A stretch of DNA of 64,000 nucleotides from Streptomyces sp. SPB162. GTDB taxonomy: Bacteria; Actinomycetota; Actinomycetes; Streptomycetales; Streptomycetaceae. Positions 1-7,449 of the stretch are shown one piece after another. The notes below the pieces were generated by a model. The model was not told the origin of the DNA, ran no database searches, and saw only the letters and a program-made list of their open reading frames with translations. Where the stretch lies: the NCBI RefSeq assembly GCF_029504575.1, contig NZ_JAQFII010000001.1:5215001-5279000 (forward strand), given 5' to 3'. Each line of letters starts with the position of its first letter. Within the stretch, counting starts at the first letter, position 1. A program made the translations under genes and the position numbers.

Positions 1-83
1 CTGGCGAGGGCGTGGGCCAGAACGTCACGTACCCGCGCGCTGGTGGTGGTGGCAGCAGGGTTGACCACGAGAAGTGCGCGCAT
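1..83 (-). CDS. Diacylglycerol kinase-like lipid kinase, N-terminal fragment
   Basis: Only the first 27 codons lie in the window; the gene runs off the left edge. The start is ATG at 83. The visible protein begins MRALLVVNPAATTT, and the VVNPAA stretch is the typical first strand and nucleotide-binding loop of the diacylglycerol kinase catalytic fold (DagK/YegS/BmrU family), which phosphorylates lipid hydroxyls with ATP at the membrane. It is divergent from the membrane-protein gene at 132, with 48 bp between the starts. The family call rests on this N-terminal motif only; substrate cannot be judged. Confidence 0.7.
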   Translation of the reverse strand, partial: MRALLVVNPAATTTSARVRDVLAHALA

Positions 84-131
84 GAGGGGAAGCGTACCTA
101 CCCATAAGTACACCGGGCTACGCTGGCCGAT

Positions 132-551
132 GTGAGCCAGATCCCCCCGACCCCGTCATCCACACCGCGCAGGCTGACCGCCGCCGCGGCCCTCGCGGCC
201 CTCGAAGGGCTCGCCCTGGCGGGCTGCGGGCTCGTCCTGCTGGTGCTGGCGCTGACCGGGCACACCGACAACGTCCGCAACGCCGTGGTGGGTGCGCTCA
301 CCGTCCTCGCCCTCGGCGCGATCCCGCTGGCGGCGGCGTACGGGCTGCTGCACGCCCGGCGCTGGAGCCGGGGACCGGCGCTGATCATCCAGCTGCTGGC
401 GCTGCCGGTGGCCTGGACGCTCCTGCACGGCGCGGCGCCGCTCGTCGCCGCCGGCGCCGCCCTCGCCGTCGTCGCGCTGGCCGGACTGTTCCTCCTCGTC
501 CACCCCGCCACGACCGCCGCCCTCGGCATCGGGGACCGCCGCGGGGCGTGA
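132..551 (+). CDS. Small four-helix integral membrane protein, unknown function
   Basis: The 139-residue product starts with GTG at 132. A short polar N-terminus rich in Pro/Thr/Ser is followed by about four hydrophobic helices (roughly residues 20-42, 50-70, 80-100 and 106-126), with an Arg-rich loop (ARRWSRG) in the middle. No catalytic motif is visible. Such small proteins are common next to the sigH region in Streptomyces, but I cannot assign a role. It is divergent from the lipid kinase gene and convergent with sigH, and the two convergent genes share the strong hairpin at 557-610. The start has no clear ribosome binding site, so the exact N-terminus is uncertain. Confidence 0.7.
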   Translation: MSQIPPTPSSTPRRLTAAAALAALEGLALAGCGLVLLVLALTGHTDNVRNAVVGALTVLALGAIPLAAAYGLLHARRWSRGPALIIQLLALPVAWTLLHGAAPLVAAGAALAVVALAGLFLLVHPATTAALGIGDRRGA

Positions 552-556
552 CCCCC

Positions 557-610
557 CGGAACCACGGCGGCCGGACAGATCCAGGGATCCGTCCGGCCGC
601 CGTGGTTCCG
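557..610. terminator. Bidirectional terminator hairpin
   Basis: Two 20-base arms (557-576 and 591-610) are perfect inverted repeats around a 14-base loop. They sit between the stop codons of two convergent genes (551 and 624), so the hairpin can stop transcription from both sides. There is no T-tract, as is common in Streptomyces. Confidence 0.85.
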
Positions 611-623
611 TGCCACTCCCCGG

Positions 624-1589
624 CTACTCCTCGACGAGGAGCTTCTCGCGGAGCTGCATGAGGGTGCGGGCCAGGAGCCGGGAGACGTGCATCTGGGAGA
701 TGCCGACCTCGATGGCGATCTGGGACTGGGTCATGTTGCCGAAGAACCGCAGCATGAGGATCTTCTTCTCCCGGGGCGGAAGTGACTCCAGGAGCGGTTT
801 GAGCGATTCCCGGTACTCGACGCCCTCCAGGGCCTCGTCCATGGCCCCGAGGGTGTCCGCGACGGCGGGGGAGTCGTCGTCGGTGTCCGGCACGTCGAGG
901 GAGAGGGTGCTGTAGGCGTTCGCGGATTCGAGGCCCTCCAGCACCTCCTCCTCCGTGATCTTGAGCTGGACCGCCAGTTCGTGCACGGTCGGTGCCCGGC
1001 CGAAGCGCTGCGAGAGCTCTCCGGTGGCGGTGGTGAGGGCCAGCCGCAGCTCCTGGAGCCTGCGGGGGACGCGGACGGCCCAGCCCTTGTCCCTGAAGTG
1101 GCGCTTGATCTCACCGACGACCGTGGGAGTCGCGTACGTGGAGAACTCCACGCCGCGGTCCACGTCGAAGCGGTCGACGGACTTGATCAGACCGATGGTG
1201 GCGACCTGGGTGAGGTCGTCCAGCGGCTCCCCGCGGTTGCGGAAGCGCCGCGCCAGGTGCTCCACCAGCGGCAGGTGCATACGCACCAGCCGGTTGCGCA
1301 GCTCGGCGCGTTCCGGTGAGCCGTCCGGGAGCTTGCTCAGCTCCACGAAGAGCGCTCGGGCGCCGGCCCGGTCATGCGGGTCGTGCTGCTCTTGCTGGTC
1401 CATGGGATCCGCCTGCTCCGCCGCGTCCATTGCCTCAGTACGGGACCCGGGGTGCTGCCGCGCCGCATACCGCCCGGCCGCCCCGGCGGGCGACGCCTGG
1501 ACGGGTACGGCGGCGCGGCCCCGCACCGCGGGCATGCCGTTGTCCGCCGGGGGTCCGGGAGCTGCCTCCCGGGATAGATCAGCACTCAT
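624..1589 (-). CDS. sigH: RNA polymerase sigma factor, SigB/SigF family (SigH-like)
   Basis: A 321-residue group 3 sigma factor that directs core polymerase to stress or developmental promoters. After an acidic/Pro-rich N-terminal segment of about 75 residues come region 2 (LVEHLARRF, DLTQVATIGLIKSVDRFD, FSTYATPTVVGEIKRHFRD), region 3 (RLALTTATGELSQRFGR and following) and a region 4 helix-turn-helix (MTQSQIAIEVGISQMHVSR). The chosen ATG at 1589 has GGGGAA about 5 bases upstream. The frame stays open upstream to about 1841, inside the anti-sigma gene, so longer products are possible; S. coelicolor SigH is reported to have several translation forms. An anti-sigma kinase gene lies 109 bp upstream in the same direction, which with the neighbourhood (sodN, kgd, lon nearby) supports sigH rather than another SigB paralog. 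Confidence 0.85.
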   Translation of the reverse strand: MSADLSREAAPGPPADNGMPAVRGRAAVPVQASPAGAAGRYAARQHPGSRTEAMDAAEQADPMDQQEQHDPHDRAGARALFVELSKLPDGSPERAELRNRLVRMHLPLVEHLARRFRNRGEPLDDLTQVATIGLIKSVDRFDVDRGVEFSTYATPTVVGEIKRHFRDKGWAVRVPRRLQELRLALTTATGELSQRFGRAPTVHELAVQLKITEEEVLEGLESANAYSTLSLDVPDTDDDSPAVADTLGAMDEALEGVEYRESLKPLLESLPPREKKILMLRFFGNMTQSQIAIEVGISQMHVSRLLARTLMQLREKLLVEE

Positions 1590-1698
1590 GGCGTTTCCCC
1601 GTTCCGTGCACGGTTGTACCGTTACCGGCCCTTCGGGGGACCGGGACACGCTGACCTGCTTCGGGTCCGCGCCTACGGGCTGCCTGCATCTGGGGACC

Positions 1699-2112
1699 TC
1701 ACGACTGTCCGGGGCCGGCACCGCGCTTCTTGTGCAGGCTGATGCTGACGGTCTTGTCCTCCGCGACCGTGGCATCCACCTCGCCGGCCAGTGCGGAGAG
1801 CACTGTCCAGGCGAAGGTGTCCCGCTCCGGAGCGCGACCATCGGTCGTGGGTGCCGAAACGCGCACCCACAGCGCGTCTCCGACGAGTCGGAAGACGCAA
1901 CTCAATACGCTGCCGGGAACGGCCTGCTGCAGCAGGATCGCGCACGCCTCGTCCACGGCGATGCGCAGGTCTTCGATCTCGTCGAGGGTGAAGTCCAGCC
2001 GTGCCGCTAGACCGGCCGTAGCCGTACGCAGCACCGACAGATAGGCCCCCGCCGCGGGCAGCCGGACCTCAACGAAGTCCTTCGTCCCGGGCTCGCCTGC
2101 GATCTGGGACAC
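1699..2112 (-). CDS. Anti-sigma factor, RsbW-type histidine-kinase-like ATPase (UshX/PrsH-like)
   Basis: A 137-residue GHKL ATPase of the RsbW/SpoIIAB type, expected to bind and silence the sigma factor encoded just downstream. The N-box is visible as DLRIAVDEACAILL (Glu, Ala, Cys on the helix), followed by the beta-sheet core and C-terminal SISLHKK. I place the start at GTG 2112 (VSQIAGEPG) because GGAGGTG lies 5 bases before it; a TTG at 2124 is open in the same frame but would overlap that site. The gene precedes sigH in the same orientation. In S. coelicolor the partner of SigH is called UshX or PrsH; I did not use the symbol because orthology is inferred from context. Confidence 0.85.
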   Translation of the reverse strand: MSQIAGEPGTKDFVEVRLPAAGAYLSVLRTATAGLAARLDFTLDEIEDLRIAVDEACAILLQQAVPGSVLSCVFRLVGDALWVRVSAPTTDGRAPERDTFAWTVLSALAGEVDATVAEDKTVSISLHKKRGAGPGQS

Positions 2113-2294
2113 CCTCACCTCCAAGGTGGCACACAGTGATTGCTCTGGTTCGCCAGCGACGCTATCGCGATCTGTGCCCTGATGTCGCCCGGACGGAGCA
2201 CAGCCGCCGCCATGAGTGAGTCCTGGCCCGACACCCCACGGTTGTCACCCATGGTAAGCGTATGAGTACACAACGTGGCTAGGGGTGTGCGGTC

Positions 2295-2852
2295 TCAATT
2301 CGAAAGAGATGTCGCATCGTTGCCCACGTTCGGGTGGACTGCCAGGTCGGCGAGGGTGCGCAGGGGTTCACCCGTCAGTCGTTGTACGGTCCAGCCGTCC
2401 TGTCCGAAGGCGCCGATGGAGCGGTAGAAGCCGATCGCGGGATCGTTCCAATCCAGTACTGCCCATTCGAAGCGCTCGTAGCCGCGCGTGACGCAGATCG
2501 AGGCCAGCTCGGCCAGCAGGGCCTTGCCGTGGCCGCCGCCGCGCGCTTCGGGCCTGACGTACAGGTCCTCCAGGTACACCCCGTGGGTGCCCGTCCAGGT
2601 GGAGAAGTTCCGGAACCACAGGGCGAATCCCACCGTGCGGTCCCCGGAATCACTGCCGGAATCACTCCCCGAATTCGCCGCGGAACCGTCCTCCGCGATC
2701 AGGGCGTAGACCGCCGGATGCGCTCCGAAAAGGGCGTCGTGCAATTGCTCCGGCGTCGCGCGGGCTTCCTCCAGCGCCTTTTCGTACTCCGCGAGTTCGC
2801 GGATCATGGCGTGGATCGCCGGGACGTCGGCGGGGGTGGCGGCTCGGATCAT
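2295..2852 (-). CDS. GNAT family N-acetyltransferase
   Basis: A 185-residue single-domain GNAT enzyme that transfers acetyl from acetyl-CoA to an amine. Motif A is visible in YLEDLYVRPEARGGGHGKAL, with the pyrophosphate-binding loop R-G-G-G-H-G, and motif B in WNDPAIGFYRSIGA. The sequence resembles the spermidine/diamine acetyltransferase branch. An unusual Ser/Gly/Asp-rich insert (residues about 57-70) separates the early beta strands, and its DNA shows a short imperfect repeat. Start is ATG at 2852. The gene stands alone in its direction between the anti-sigma promoter region and the deaminase gene. Substrate unknown. Confidence 0.85.
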   Translation of the reverse strand: MIRAATPADVPAIHAMIRELAEYEKALEEARATPEQLHDALFGAHPAVYALIAEDGSAANSGSDSGSDSGDRTVGFALWFRNFSTWTGTHGVYLEDLYVRPEARGGGHGKALLAELASICVTRGYERFEWAVLDWNDPAIGFYRSIGAFGQDGWTVQRLTGEPLRTLADLAVHPNVGNDATSLSN

Positions 2853-2918
2853 GCGTCAAGGTTACGCGGTCGGAGATGGCTCGAGAGTGGTGGAGATCAC
2901 GCTCGGGGGTCGGTGCCC

Positions 2919-3818
2919 TCATCCCGTCACGACGGCCGCGAGGCGGGTACCCGGCGGGAAAGCCCCCTCGTCCACCAGGGTGAACAGGCCGTGCAGCATC
3001 TTCGCCACGTAGACGCGGTCCGGGGCCAGGCCGTGCCGGACGGCGAAGTCCTCGGCGAAGGCGTCGAGCTCGGGGGTGGTGCGGGCGTAGCCGCCGTGGT
3101 GGAAGCGCCCGTCGAGCCGCCAGTCGCCGATCCGGCGGCCGAACGCGTCCTCCTGCAGCCCCCGCACCGCGGCGTCCAGGAAGCCGCCCCTGAGTACCGG
3201 GAAGCCGATCGCGCGCTGGGCCCCCGGCTCCAGCCCCGCGGCGAGCCCTGCGAGCGTGCCGCCGGTGCCGCAGGCCACCGCGACGACGTCCGCGGCGCCG
3301 CGCAGCTCCCTGCCCAGGTCGGCGCAGCCGCGGGCCGCCAGCGCGTTGCTGCCGCCCTCCGGCACCACGTAGCAGCGCCCGAAGCGCTCCCGCAGCGCCT
3401 CGACGACGTCCGGCTCCGCCTTGCGGCGGTACGTGCTCCGGTCGACGAAGACCAGCCGCATGCCGTCGGCCGCGGCGCGGGCCAGCGAGGCGTTCAGTGG
3501 GCGCGTGGCCAGCTCGTCGCCGCGTACGACGCCGACGGTGGCGAAGCCGAGCAGGCGGCCCGCGGCGGCGGTCGCGCGCAGGTGGTTGGAGTAGGCGCCG
3601 CCGAAGGTCAGCAGGGTGTCGTGGCCGGCGTCGGCGGCGGCCTGGAGGTTGAGCCGCAGCTTGCGCCACTTGTTGCCCGGCAGGTCCGGATGGATCAGGT
3701 CGTCGCGCTTCAGCAGCAGCCGGACGCCGTGCCGTGCGAGCCGGCCGTCCTCGATCGCGACCAGCGGTGAGGGCAGCCGGGGGCGCAGCGCGTCGAGCGG
3801 CGGGCCGGTGGCGGTCAC
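2919..3818 (-). CDS. PLP-dependent deaminase, ACC deaminase/D-cysteine desulfhydrase family
   Basis: A 299-residue fold-type II PLP enzyme. The Schiff-base lysine is in GNKWRKL (about residue 50), the Asn/Ser substrate loop in GGAYSNHLRA, and the phosphate-binding Gly loop in ACGTGGTLAG. The family includes 1-aminocyclopropane-1-carboxylate deaminase and D-cysteine desulfhydrase; sequence alone does not separate these. The start is GTG at 3818 with GGGGGA about 10 bases upstream; the frame is open further upstream but that part overlaps the divergent regulator. It is divergent from a MurR/RpiR gene with 129 bp between the starts, so regulation by that protein is possible but unproven. Confidence 0.8.
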   Translation of the reverse strand: MTATGPPLDALRPRLPSPLVAIEDGRLARHGVRLLLKRDDLIHPDLPGNKWRKLRLNLQAAADAGHDTLLTFGGAYSNHLRATAAAGRLLGFATVGVVRGDELATRPLNASLARAAADGMRLVFVDRSTYRRKAEPDVVEALRERFGRCYVVPEGGSNALAARGCADLGRELRGAADVVAVACGTGGTLAGLAAGLEPGAQRAIGFPVLRGGFLDAAVRGLQEDAFGRRIGDWRLDGRFHHGGYARTTPELDAFAEDFAVRHGLAPDRVYVAKMLHGLFTLVDEGAFPPGTRLAAVVTG

Positions 3819-3947
3819 CAGGGCATTGTCCCCCGCAGGCAGGACGCCGCCGGTTCGTGGGCCGCAAACCGTCGCAATGGCCTCAGAAGTCCCTCGGGGC
3901 AGGGAAGAAGCTCCCGAAAAGGGCCGCCCCCGGTGCATTCTTCTCAC

Positions 3948-4898
3948 GTGAAGACGGACGGCACGAACGGCAGAGACCTCTCCGGCGGCCCGGATCCAGA
4001 ACTGGAATCCATAGTTCCGCAAGCCTCCCCGCCACCCCTGCCCGGGCCGGGCGACGGGCTCGCCGCGACGGTACGCGGGCTGCTGCCCTCGCTGACGCCC
4101 GCTTCCGCGCGCATAGCCCGGCTGATCGTCGAGGATCCCGCCCAGGTCGCCCGCAGCACCATCTCGGAGCTGAGCGCGCTGGCGGGCACCAGCGACTCCT
4201 CGATCGTCAGGACCGCCAGGGCGCTGGGCTTCTCCGGCTACCCCGAACTCCGGCTGGCGCTGGCCGCGTCGGCCGCCCGGCAGGCCCCGCGCTCGACCCT
4301 GACCTCGGGGATCACCCGCCTGGATTCACCCGCGGACGTGATGGCCAAGCTGGTGCACACCGAGTCCCAGGCGGTCCTGGAGACCGAGACCCAGCTCGAT
4401 CCCGGGCAGTTGCTGGGCGCCGCGCTCGCGGTCTGCGGCGACGGCCAGCTGCACATCGCGGGCGTCGGCGCGTCCGGGCTGGTCGCGCAGGACCTGCACC
4501 AGAAGCTGCAGCGCATAGGACGGCCCTGCCACGCCCACGGCGACTCCCAGTCCGCGCTGACCAGCGCGGTGCTGCTCGGGCCCGGCGACGTCTTCCTCGC
4601 CGTGTCGCACTCCGGTGAGAGCCGCGACGTCCTGGAGCCGCTGCGCCGGGCCGCCGACCAGGGCGCGACCACCGTCGTCATCACCAACCACCCGCAGTCG
4701 TCCGCCGCCCGCCTCGCCGACTTCGTGCTGGCGTCGGCGGGGCGCGAGACGACCTTCCGGCCCGGCGCGATGGCCAGCCGGATCAGCCAACTCGTCGTCG
4801 TCGACTGCCTCTTCGTCTGCGTGGCGCAGCGCACCTACGAGAAGTCCGACCACGCGCTGCGGGTCACGCGCCAGGCGCTGGAGAGCGACCGCTCCTGA
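3948..4898 (+). CDS. MurR/RpiR family transcriptional regulator with SIS domain
   Basis: The 316-residue product has an N-terminal RpiR helix-turn-helix (about residues 45-110; ISELSALAGTSDSSIVRTARALGFSG region) and a C-terminal SIS sugar-phosphate isomerase fold (about residues 150-280; IAGVGASGLVAQDL, then VSHSGESRDVLEPL). SIS domains of this family sense sugar phosphates such as N-acetylmuramate- or glucosamine-derived phosphates. I chose GTG at 3948 because related proteins begin in this way; GTG at 3933 is the alternative and neither has a good ribosome binding site. The gene is divergent from the PLP deaminase gene. Confidence 0.85.
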   Translation: MKTDGTNGRDLSGGPDPELESIVPQASPPPLPGPGDGLAATVRGLLPSLTPASARIARLIVEDPAQVARSTISELSALAGTSDSSIVRTARALGFSGYPELRLALAASAARQAPRSTLTSGITRLDSPADVMAKLVHTESQAVLETETQLDPGQLLGAALAVCGDGQLHIAGVGASGLVAQDLHQKLQRIGRPCHAHGDSQSALTSAVLLGPGDVFLAVSHSGESRDVLEPLRRAADQGATTVVITNHPQSSAARLADFVLASAGRETTFRPGAMASRISQLVVVDCLFVCVAQRTYEKSDHALRVTRQALESDRS

Positions 4899-4922
4899 AC
4901 GTCCGGTCCCGGAGCGCGGAAA

Positions 4923-4962
4923 CGCCCGTACCCGGTACGCCGAGGCGGACCGGGTACGGGCG
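4923..4962. terminator. Bidirectional terminator hairpin
   Basis: Perfect 14-base arms at 4923-4936 and 4949-4962 around a 12-base loop, between the convergent ends of the MurR/RpiR gene and sodN. A second, shorter repeat (CTGTGAC at 4969-4975 and GTCACAG at 4985-4991) follows toward sodN. Confidence 0.8.
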
Positions 4963-5012
4963 ACAGGTCTGTGACCGTGGTGTTGTCACAGGCCGAAAGG
5001 CCCAGGTGGAGC

Positions 5013-5408
5013 TCAGGCCTTCTTGGTCTCCCAGAAGATGGTGTCGATCCGGGCGATCAGCTCGAGGAGCTTCTCACCCGTCTTCGGGTCGTTCGACGCC
5101 TTGGCGGCACTTCCCGCCTTGAGGGCGTCGTTGATGAGCTGGTGCAGCTCGGGGTACTTCTCGAAGTGCGGCGGCTTGAAGTAGTCGCTCCACAGCACCG
5201 AGATGTGGTGCTTGGCGAGCTCCGCGCGCTGCTCCTTGATGATGATCGCCCGGGTCCGGAAGTCCGGGTCCTCGTTGGCCTGGTACTTCTCCTGGACGGC
5301 CTTGACCGACTCGGCCTCGATGCGGGCCTGGGCCGGGTCGTATACGCCGCAGGGCAGGTCGCAGTGGGCGCTGACCTTGACCTTCGGCGCGAACAGGCGA
5401 GAGAACAT
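5013..5408 (-). CDS. sodN: Nickel superoxide dismutase precursor
   Basis: A 131-residue NiSOD precursor that converts superoxide to peroxide and oxygen in the cytoplasm. The nickel hook HCDLPCGVYD is intact: after removal of the 14-residue leader MFSRLFAPKVKVSA, His1, Cys2 and Cys6 become the Ni ligands. The rest is the four-helix hexamer-forming body (AIIIKEQRAELAKHH, KYPELHQLINDAL). The processing peptidase SodX is encoded divergently, 140 bp away. Length matches the Streptomyces family. Expression is expected to depend on nickel, through known Nur and sRNA circuits in S. coelicolor; no Nur box was confidently recognised here. Confidence 0.97.
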   Translation of the reverse strand: MFSRLFAPKVKVSAHCDLPCGVYDPAQARIEAESVKAVQEKYQANEDPDFRTRAIIIKEQRAELAKHHISVLWSDYFKPPHFEKYPELHQLINDALKAGSAAKASNDPKTGEKLLELIARIDTIFWETKKA

Positions 5409-5548
5409 GGCTGTCCTTCCTTGTGATCGTCTTTCCAGGTGGGAGATTACTCCCTAGGAGAGTCGTTTTCTCGGGTGCCCCAGGTGGCTTAGGACAAAAG
5501 TCTGGTGTCACCCTGGGGCCGGTGGAGGAAGGGACGAGGAGGTACAGC

Positions 5549-5971
5549 ATGCGGGAGCGGCGAGTCCGGCGGGGCTACGCGGTCGAGGTGACCGGTCCTT
5601 CGATGGTCCCGACGCTGTACGAGGGCGATCGGCTGTTCGTGCGGGACGTCAGCGGTCCGGCCGACGTCCGAGAGGGTGACGTCGTGGTCCTGCGGCACCC
5701 GTTGCAGCAGGATCTGCTCATCGTGAAGCGGGCGGTCGAGCGCCGCGAGGGCGGCTGGTGGGTGCTGGCCGACAACCCCTTCGGGTCGGTCGCGGACAGC
5801 AGTGTGTTCGGCACGGTGCCGGACGAGTTGGTGCTCGCCCGGGCCCTGGTGCGGTTCCGGCCGCCGAGGGAGCTTCAGAGGTCGGTGACCGGGGTGCTGT
5901 CGTGGGCGGCGTCCTGCGTGCGGCCGCTGAGCGCGGACCGTTCGTTCTCCAGACGCTTGCGGGCGCGGTAG
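5549..5971 (+). CDS. sodX: NiSOD maturation signal peptidase-like protease SodX
   Basis: The 140-residue product is an S26 (LexA/signal peptidase fold) enzyme without a membrane anchor. The Ser nucleophile lies in VTGPSMVPTLYEGDRL and the general-base Lys in LLIVKRAVE, with a further conserved block DNPFGSVADSSVFG. Location beside sodN supports the known job of cleaving the NiSOD leader so that His1 can bind nickel. Start ATG 5549 is preceded by GAGGAGG. The last 97 bp overlap the convergent CGNR gene; the C-terminal tail after RFRPPREL is not typical enzyme core, so it may be a stop-codon readthrough extension. Confidence 0.93.
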   Translation: MRERRVRRGYAVEVTGPSMVPTLYEGDRLFVRDVSGPADVREGDVVVLRHPLQQDLLIVKRAVERREGGWWVLADNPFGSVADSSVFGTVPDELVLARALVRFRPPRELQRSVTGVLSWAASCVRPLSADRSFSRRLRAR

Positions 5972-6504
5972 GCCGCGACGTTCGCGCGGGTCGCGCAGCG
6001 GTCGGAGCAGTAGCGCCGGGACCGGTTGGTCGATGTGTCGACATAGGCGTTGCGGCAGGGGACGGCCTCGCAGATACCGAGCCGGTCCACGCCGAGTTCG
6101 GTCAGCTGGAAGGCCAGCCCCATGCAGGCGGTGGCGGCGTATCCGGCGGTGGCGGTCGCGGCGTGGTCGGCGAGGTGCATGTGCCAGTCGGGCCGGCCGG
6201 TCTCGTCGAGGTGTTCGTGCCCGGAGATCTGCGGACTGACGGGGAACTCCAGCAGCAGCGCGTTGAGCAGGTCCACGGCGCGTACCTCGTCACCCTCGTC
6301 GGCGGCCTCGAAGACCCCCCGCAGCCGGGTCCGCACGGCGCGCAACCGGGGCACGTCGGCGTCGGTGCTGCGCGCGGCGGCCTGGGTGCTGGTGCCGAAG
6401 AGCGCCCGGACGGCGTCGACCCCGCTGAGGTCGTCCGTCCCGCGTTCCGGCTCCTCGCTGTTCACCAGGCGCACGGCGTACTCCGAGTAGTAGGCCAGTT
6501 CCAC
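5875..6504 (-). CDS. ABATE/CGNR zinc-finger domain protein, putative regulator
   Basis: The 209-residue protein has an N-terminal ABATE-like helical domain (YYSEYAVRLVN, then EVRAVDLLNALLLEF) and a C-terminal CGNR-type zinc finger (residues about 150-190; CEAVPCRNAYVD, then RRYCSDRCATRANVAAYR). CGNR proteins are treated as stress-linked transcription regulators. The signature CGNR reads CATR here, but the four Cys ligands are kept. Start is GTG 6504 with AAGGATCAC upstream. Its 3' end overlaps sodX by 97 bp in convergent orientation. Confidence 0.8.
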   Translation of the reverse strand: MELAYYSEYAVRLVNSEEPERGTDDLSGVDAVRALFGTSTQAAARSTDADVPRLRAVRTRLRGVFEAADEGDEVRAVDLLNALLLEFPVSPQISGHEHLDETGRPDWHMHLADHAATATAGYAATACMGLAFQLTELGVDRLGICEAVPCRNAYVDTSTNRSRRYCSDRCATRANVAAYRARKRLENERSALSGRTQDAAHDSTPVTDL

Positions 6505-6627
6505 GTGTGATCCTTACCCGTGCGTTCTTGGCTCAGTAATGACCGAGGTGGCTATCAGGCTATTACGGATCGGCGGCCGGCGAGGACGGTACGCCGAGGG
6601 TGCCACCGGTGTGTGCCCCGGACAGGC

Positions 6628-6670
6628 CGAGGCCGGACGGGCGGGCTCCTCGCCCGGCCGTCCGGCCTCG
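6628..6670 (-). terminator. Terminator hairpin of the amino-acid ABC operon
   Basis: Long GC-rich inverted repeat (arms about 6628-6645 and 6653-6670, with CGAGGCCGGACGG pairing with CCGTCCGGCCTCG) directly downstream of the ATPase stop codon at 6681. Confidence 0.75.
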
Positions 6671-6680
6671 TCCCTTCGGG

Positions 6681-7449
6681 TCACAGCACCTTGGACAGGA
6701 ACGCCTTGGTGCGGTCGTGCTGCGGGTTGTTCAGGACGTCACGGGGACTCCCCGCCTCGACGACGATGCCGTCGTCCATGAAGACCACGCGCGTCGCCCA
6801 CCTCGCGGGCGAAGCCCATCTCATGGGTGACGACGATCATCGTCATGCCGTCCTCGGCGAGACCGCGCATGACGTCGAGGACGTCGCCGACGAGCTCCGG
6901 GTCGAGAGCGGAGGTCGGCTCGTCGAAGAGCATCAGCTTCGGCTCCATCGCCAGCGCTCGGGCGATGGCCACTCGCTGCTGCTGCCCGCCGGACAGCTGC
7001 GACGGGTAGTTGGCCGCCTTGTCGGCGAGGCCGACCCGGTCCAGCAGCCGTTCCGCGCGGGCCCGGGCCGTCGCCTTCGTCTCGCCCTTGACCTGCATGG
7101 GGGCTTCCATGACGTTCTCGATCGCCGTCATGTGCGGGAAGAGGTTGAAGCGCTGGAACACCATGCCGATGTCCCGCCGCTTGGCCGCGACCTCGCTGTC
7201 CTTCAGCTCGTAGAGCTTGTCGCCCTTCTGCCGGTAGCCGACCAGCTCGCCGTCGACCCACAGCCGGCCGGCGTTGATCTGCTCCAGGTGGTTGATGCAC
7301 CGCAGGAAGGTGGACTTGCCCGAGCCGGACGGGCCGACGAGGCAGAACACCTCGCGCGGCGCGACCTCCAGCTCGATCCCCTTGAGGATGTGCGCCAGGC
7401 CGAAGGACTTGTGGACGGCCTCGGCCTTGACCATGGGCTGAGCGGTCAT
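6681..7449 (-). CDS. Polar amino-acid ABC transporter ATP-binding protein (frameshifted in this sequence)
   Basis: GlnQ/HisP-type ATPase that powers uptake through the permease encoded just upstream. Walker A GPSGSGKST, Q-loop MVFQRFNLFPH, signature LSGGQQQR, Walker B LMLFDEPTSALD and H-loop VVTHEMGFA are intact. After GFAREVGD the reading frame breaks at about 6789-6793. Removing one base restores RVVFMDDGIVVEAG and an end ...AFLSKVL at the stop 6681-6683, giving the normal length of 255 residues. The total of 769 nt is one base more than a multiple of three, as expected for one insertion. The start ATG 7449 overlaps the permease stop (ATGA). Confidence 0.85.

Noticed and set aside
5013..5971. 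A Nur operator between sodN and sodX
   Set aside because: A GGGAG-N4-CTCCC repeat exists at 5441-5454, but it does not match the Nur box I remember, so no site was called.
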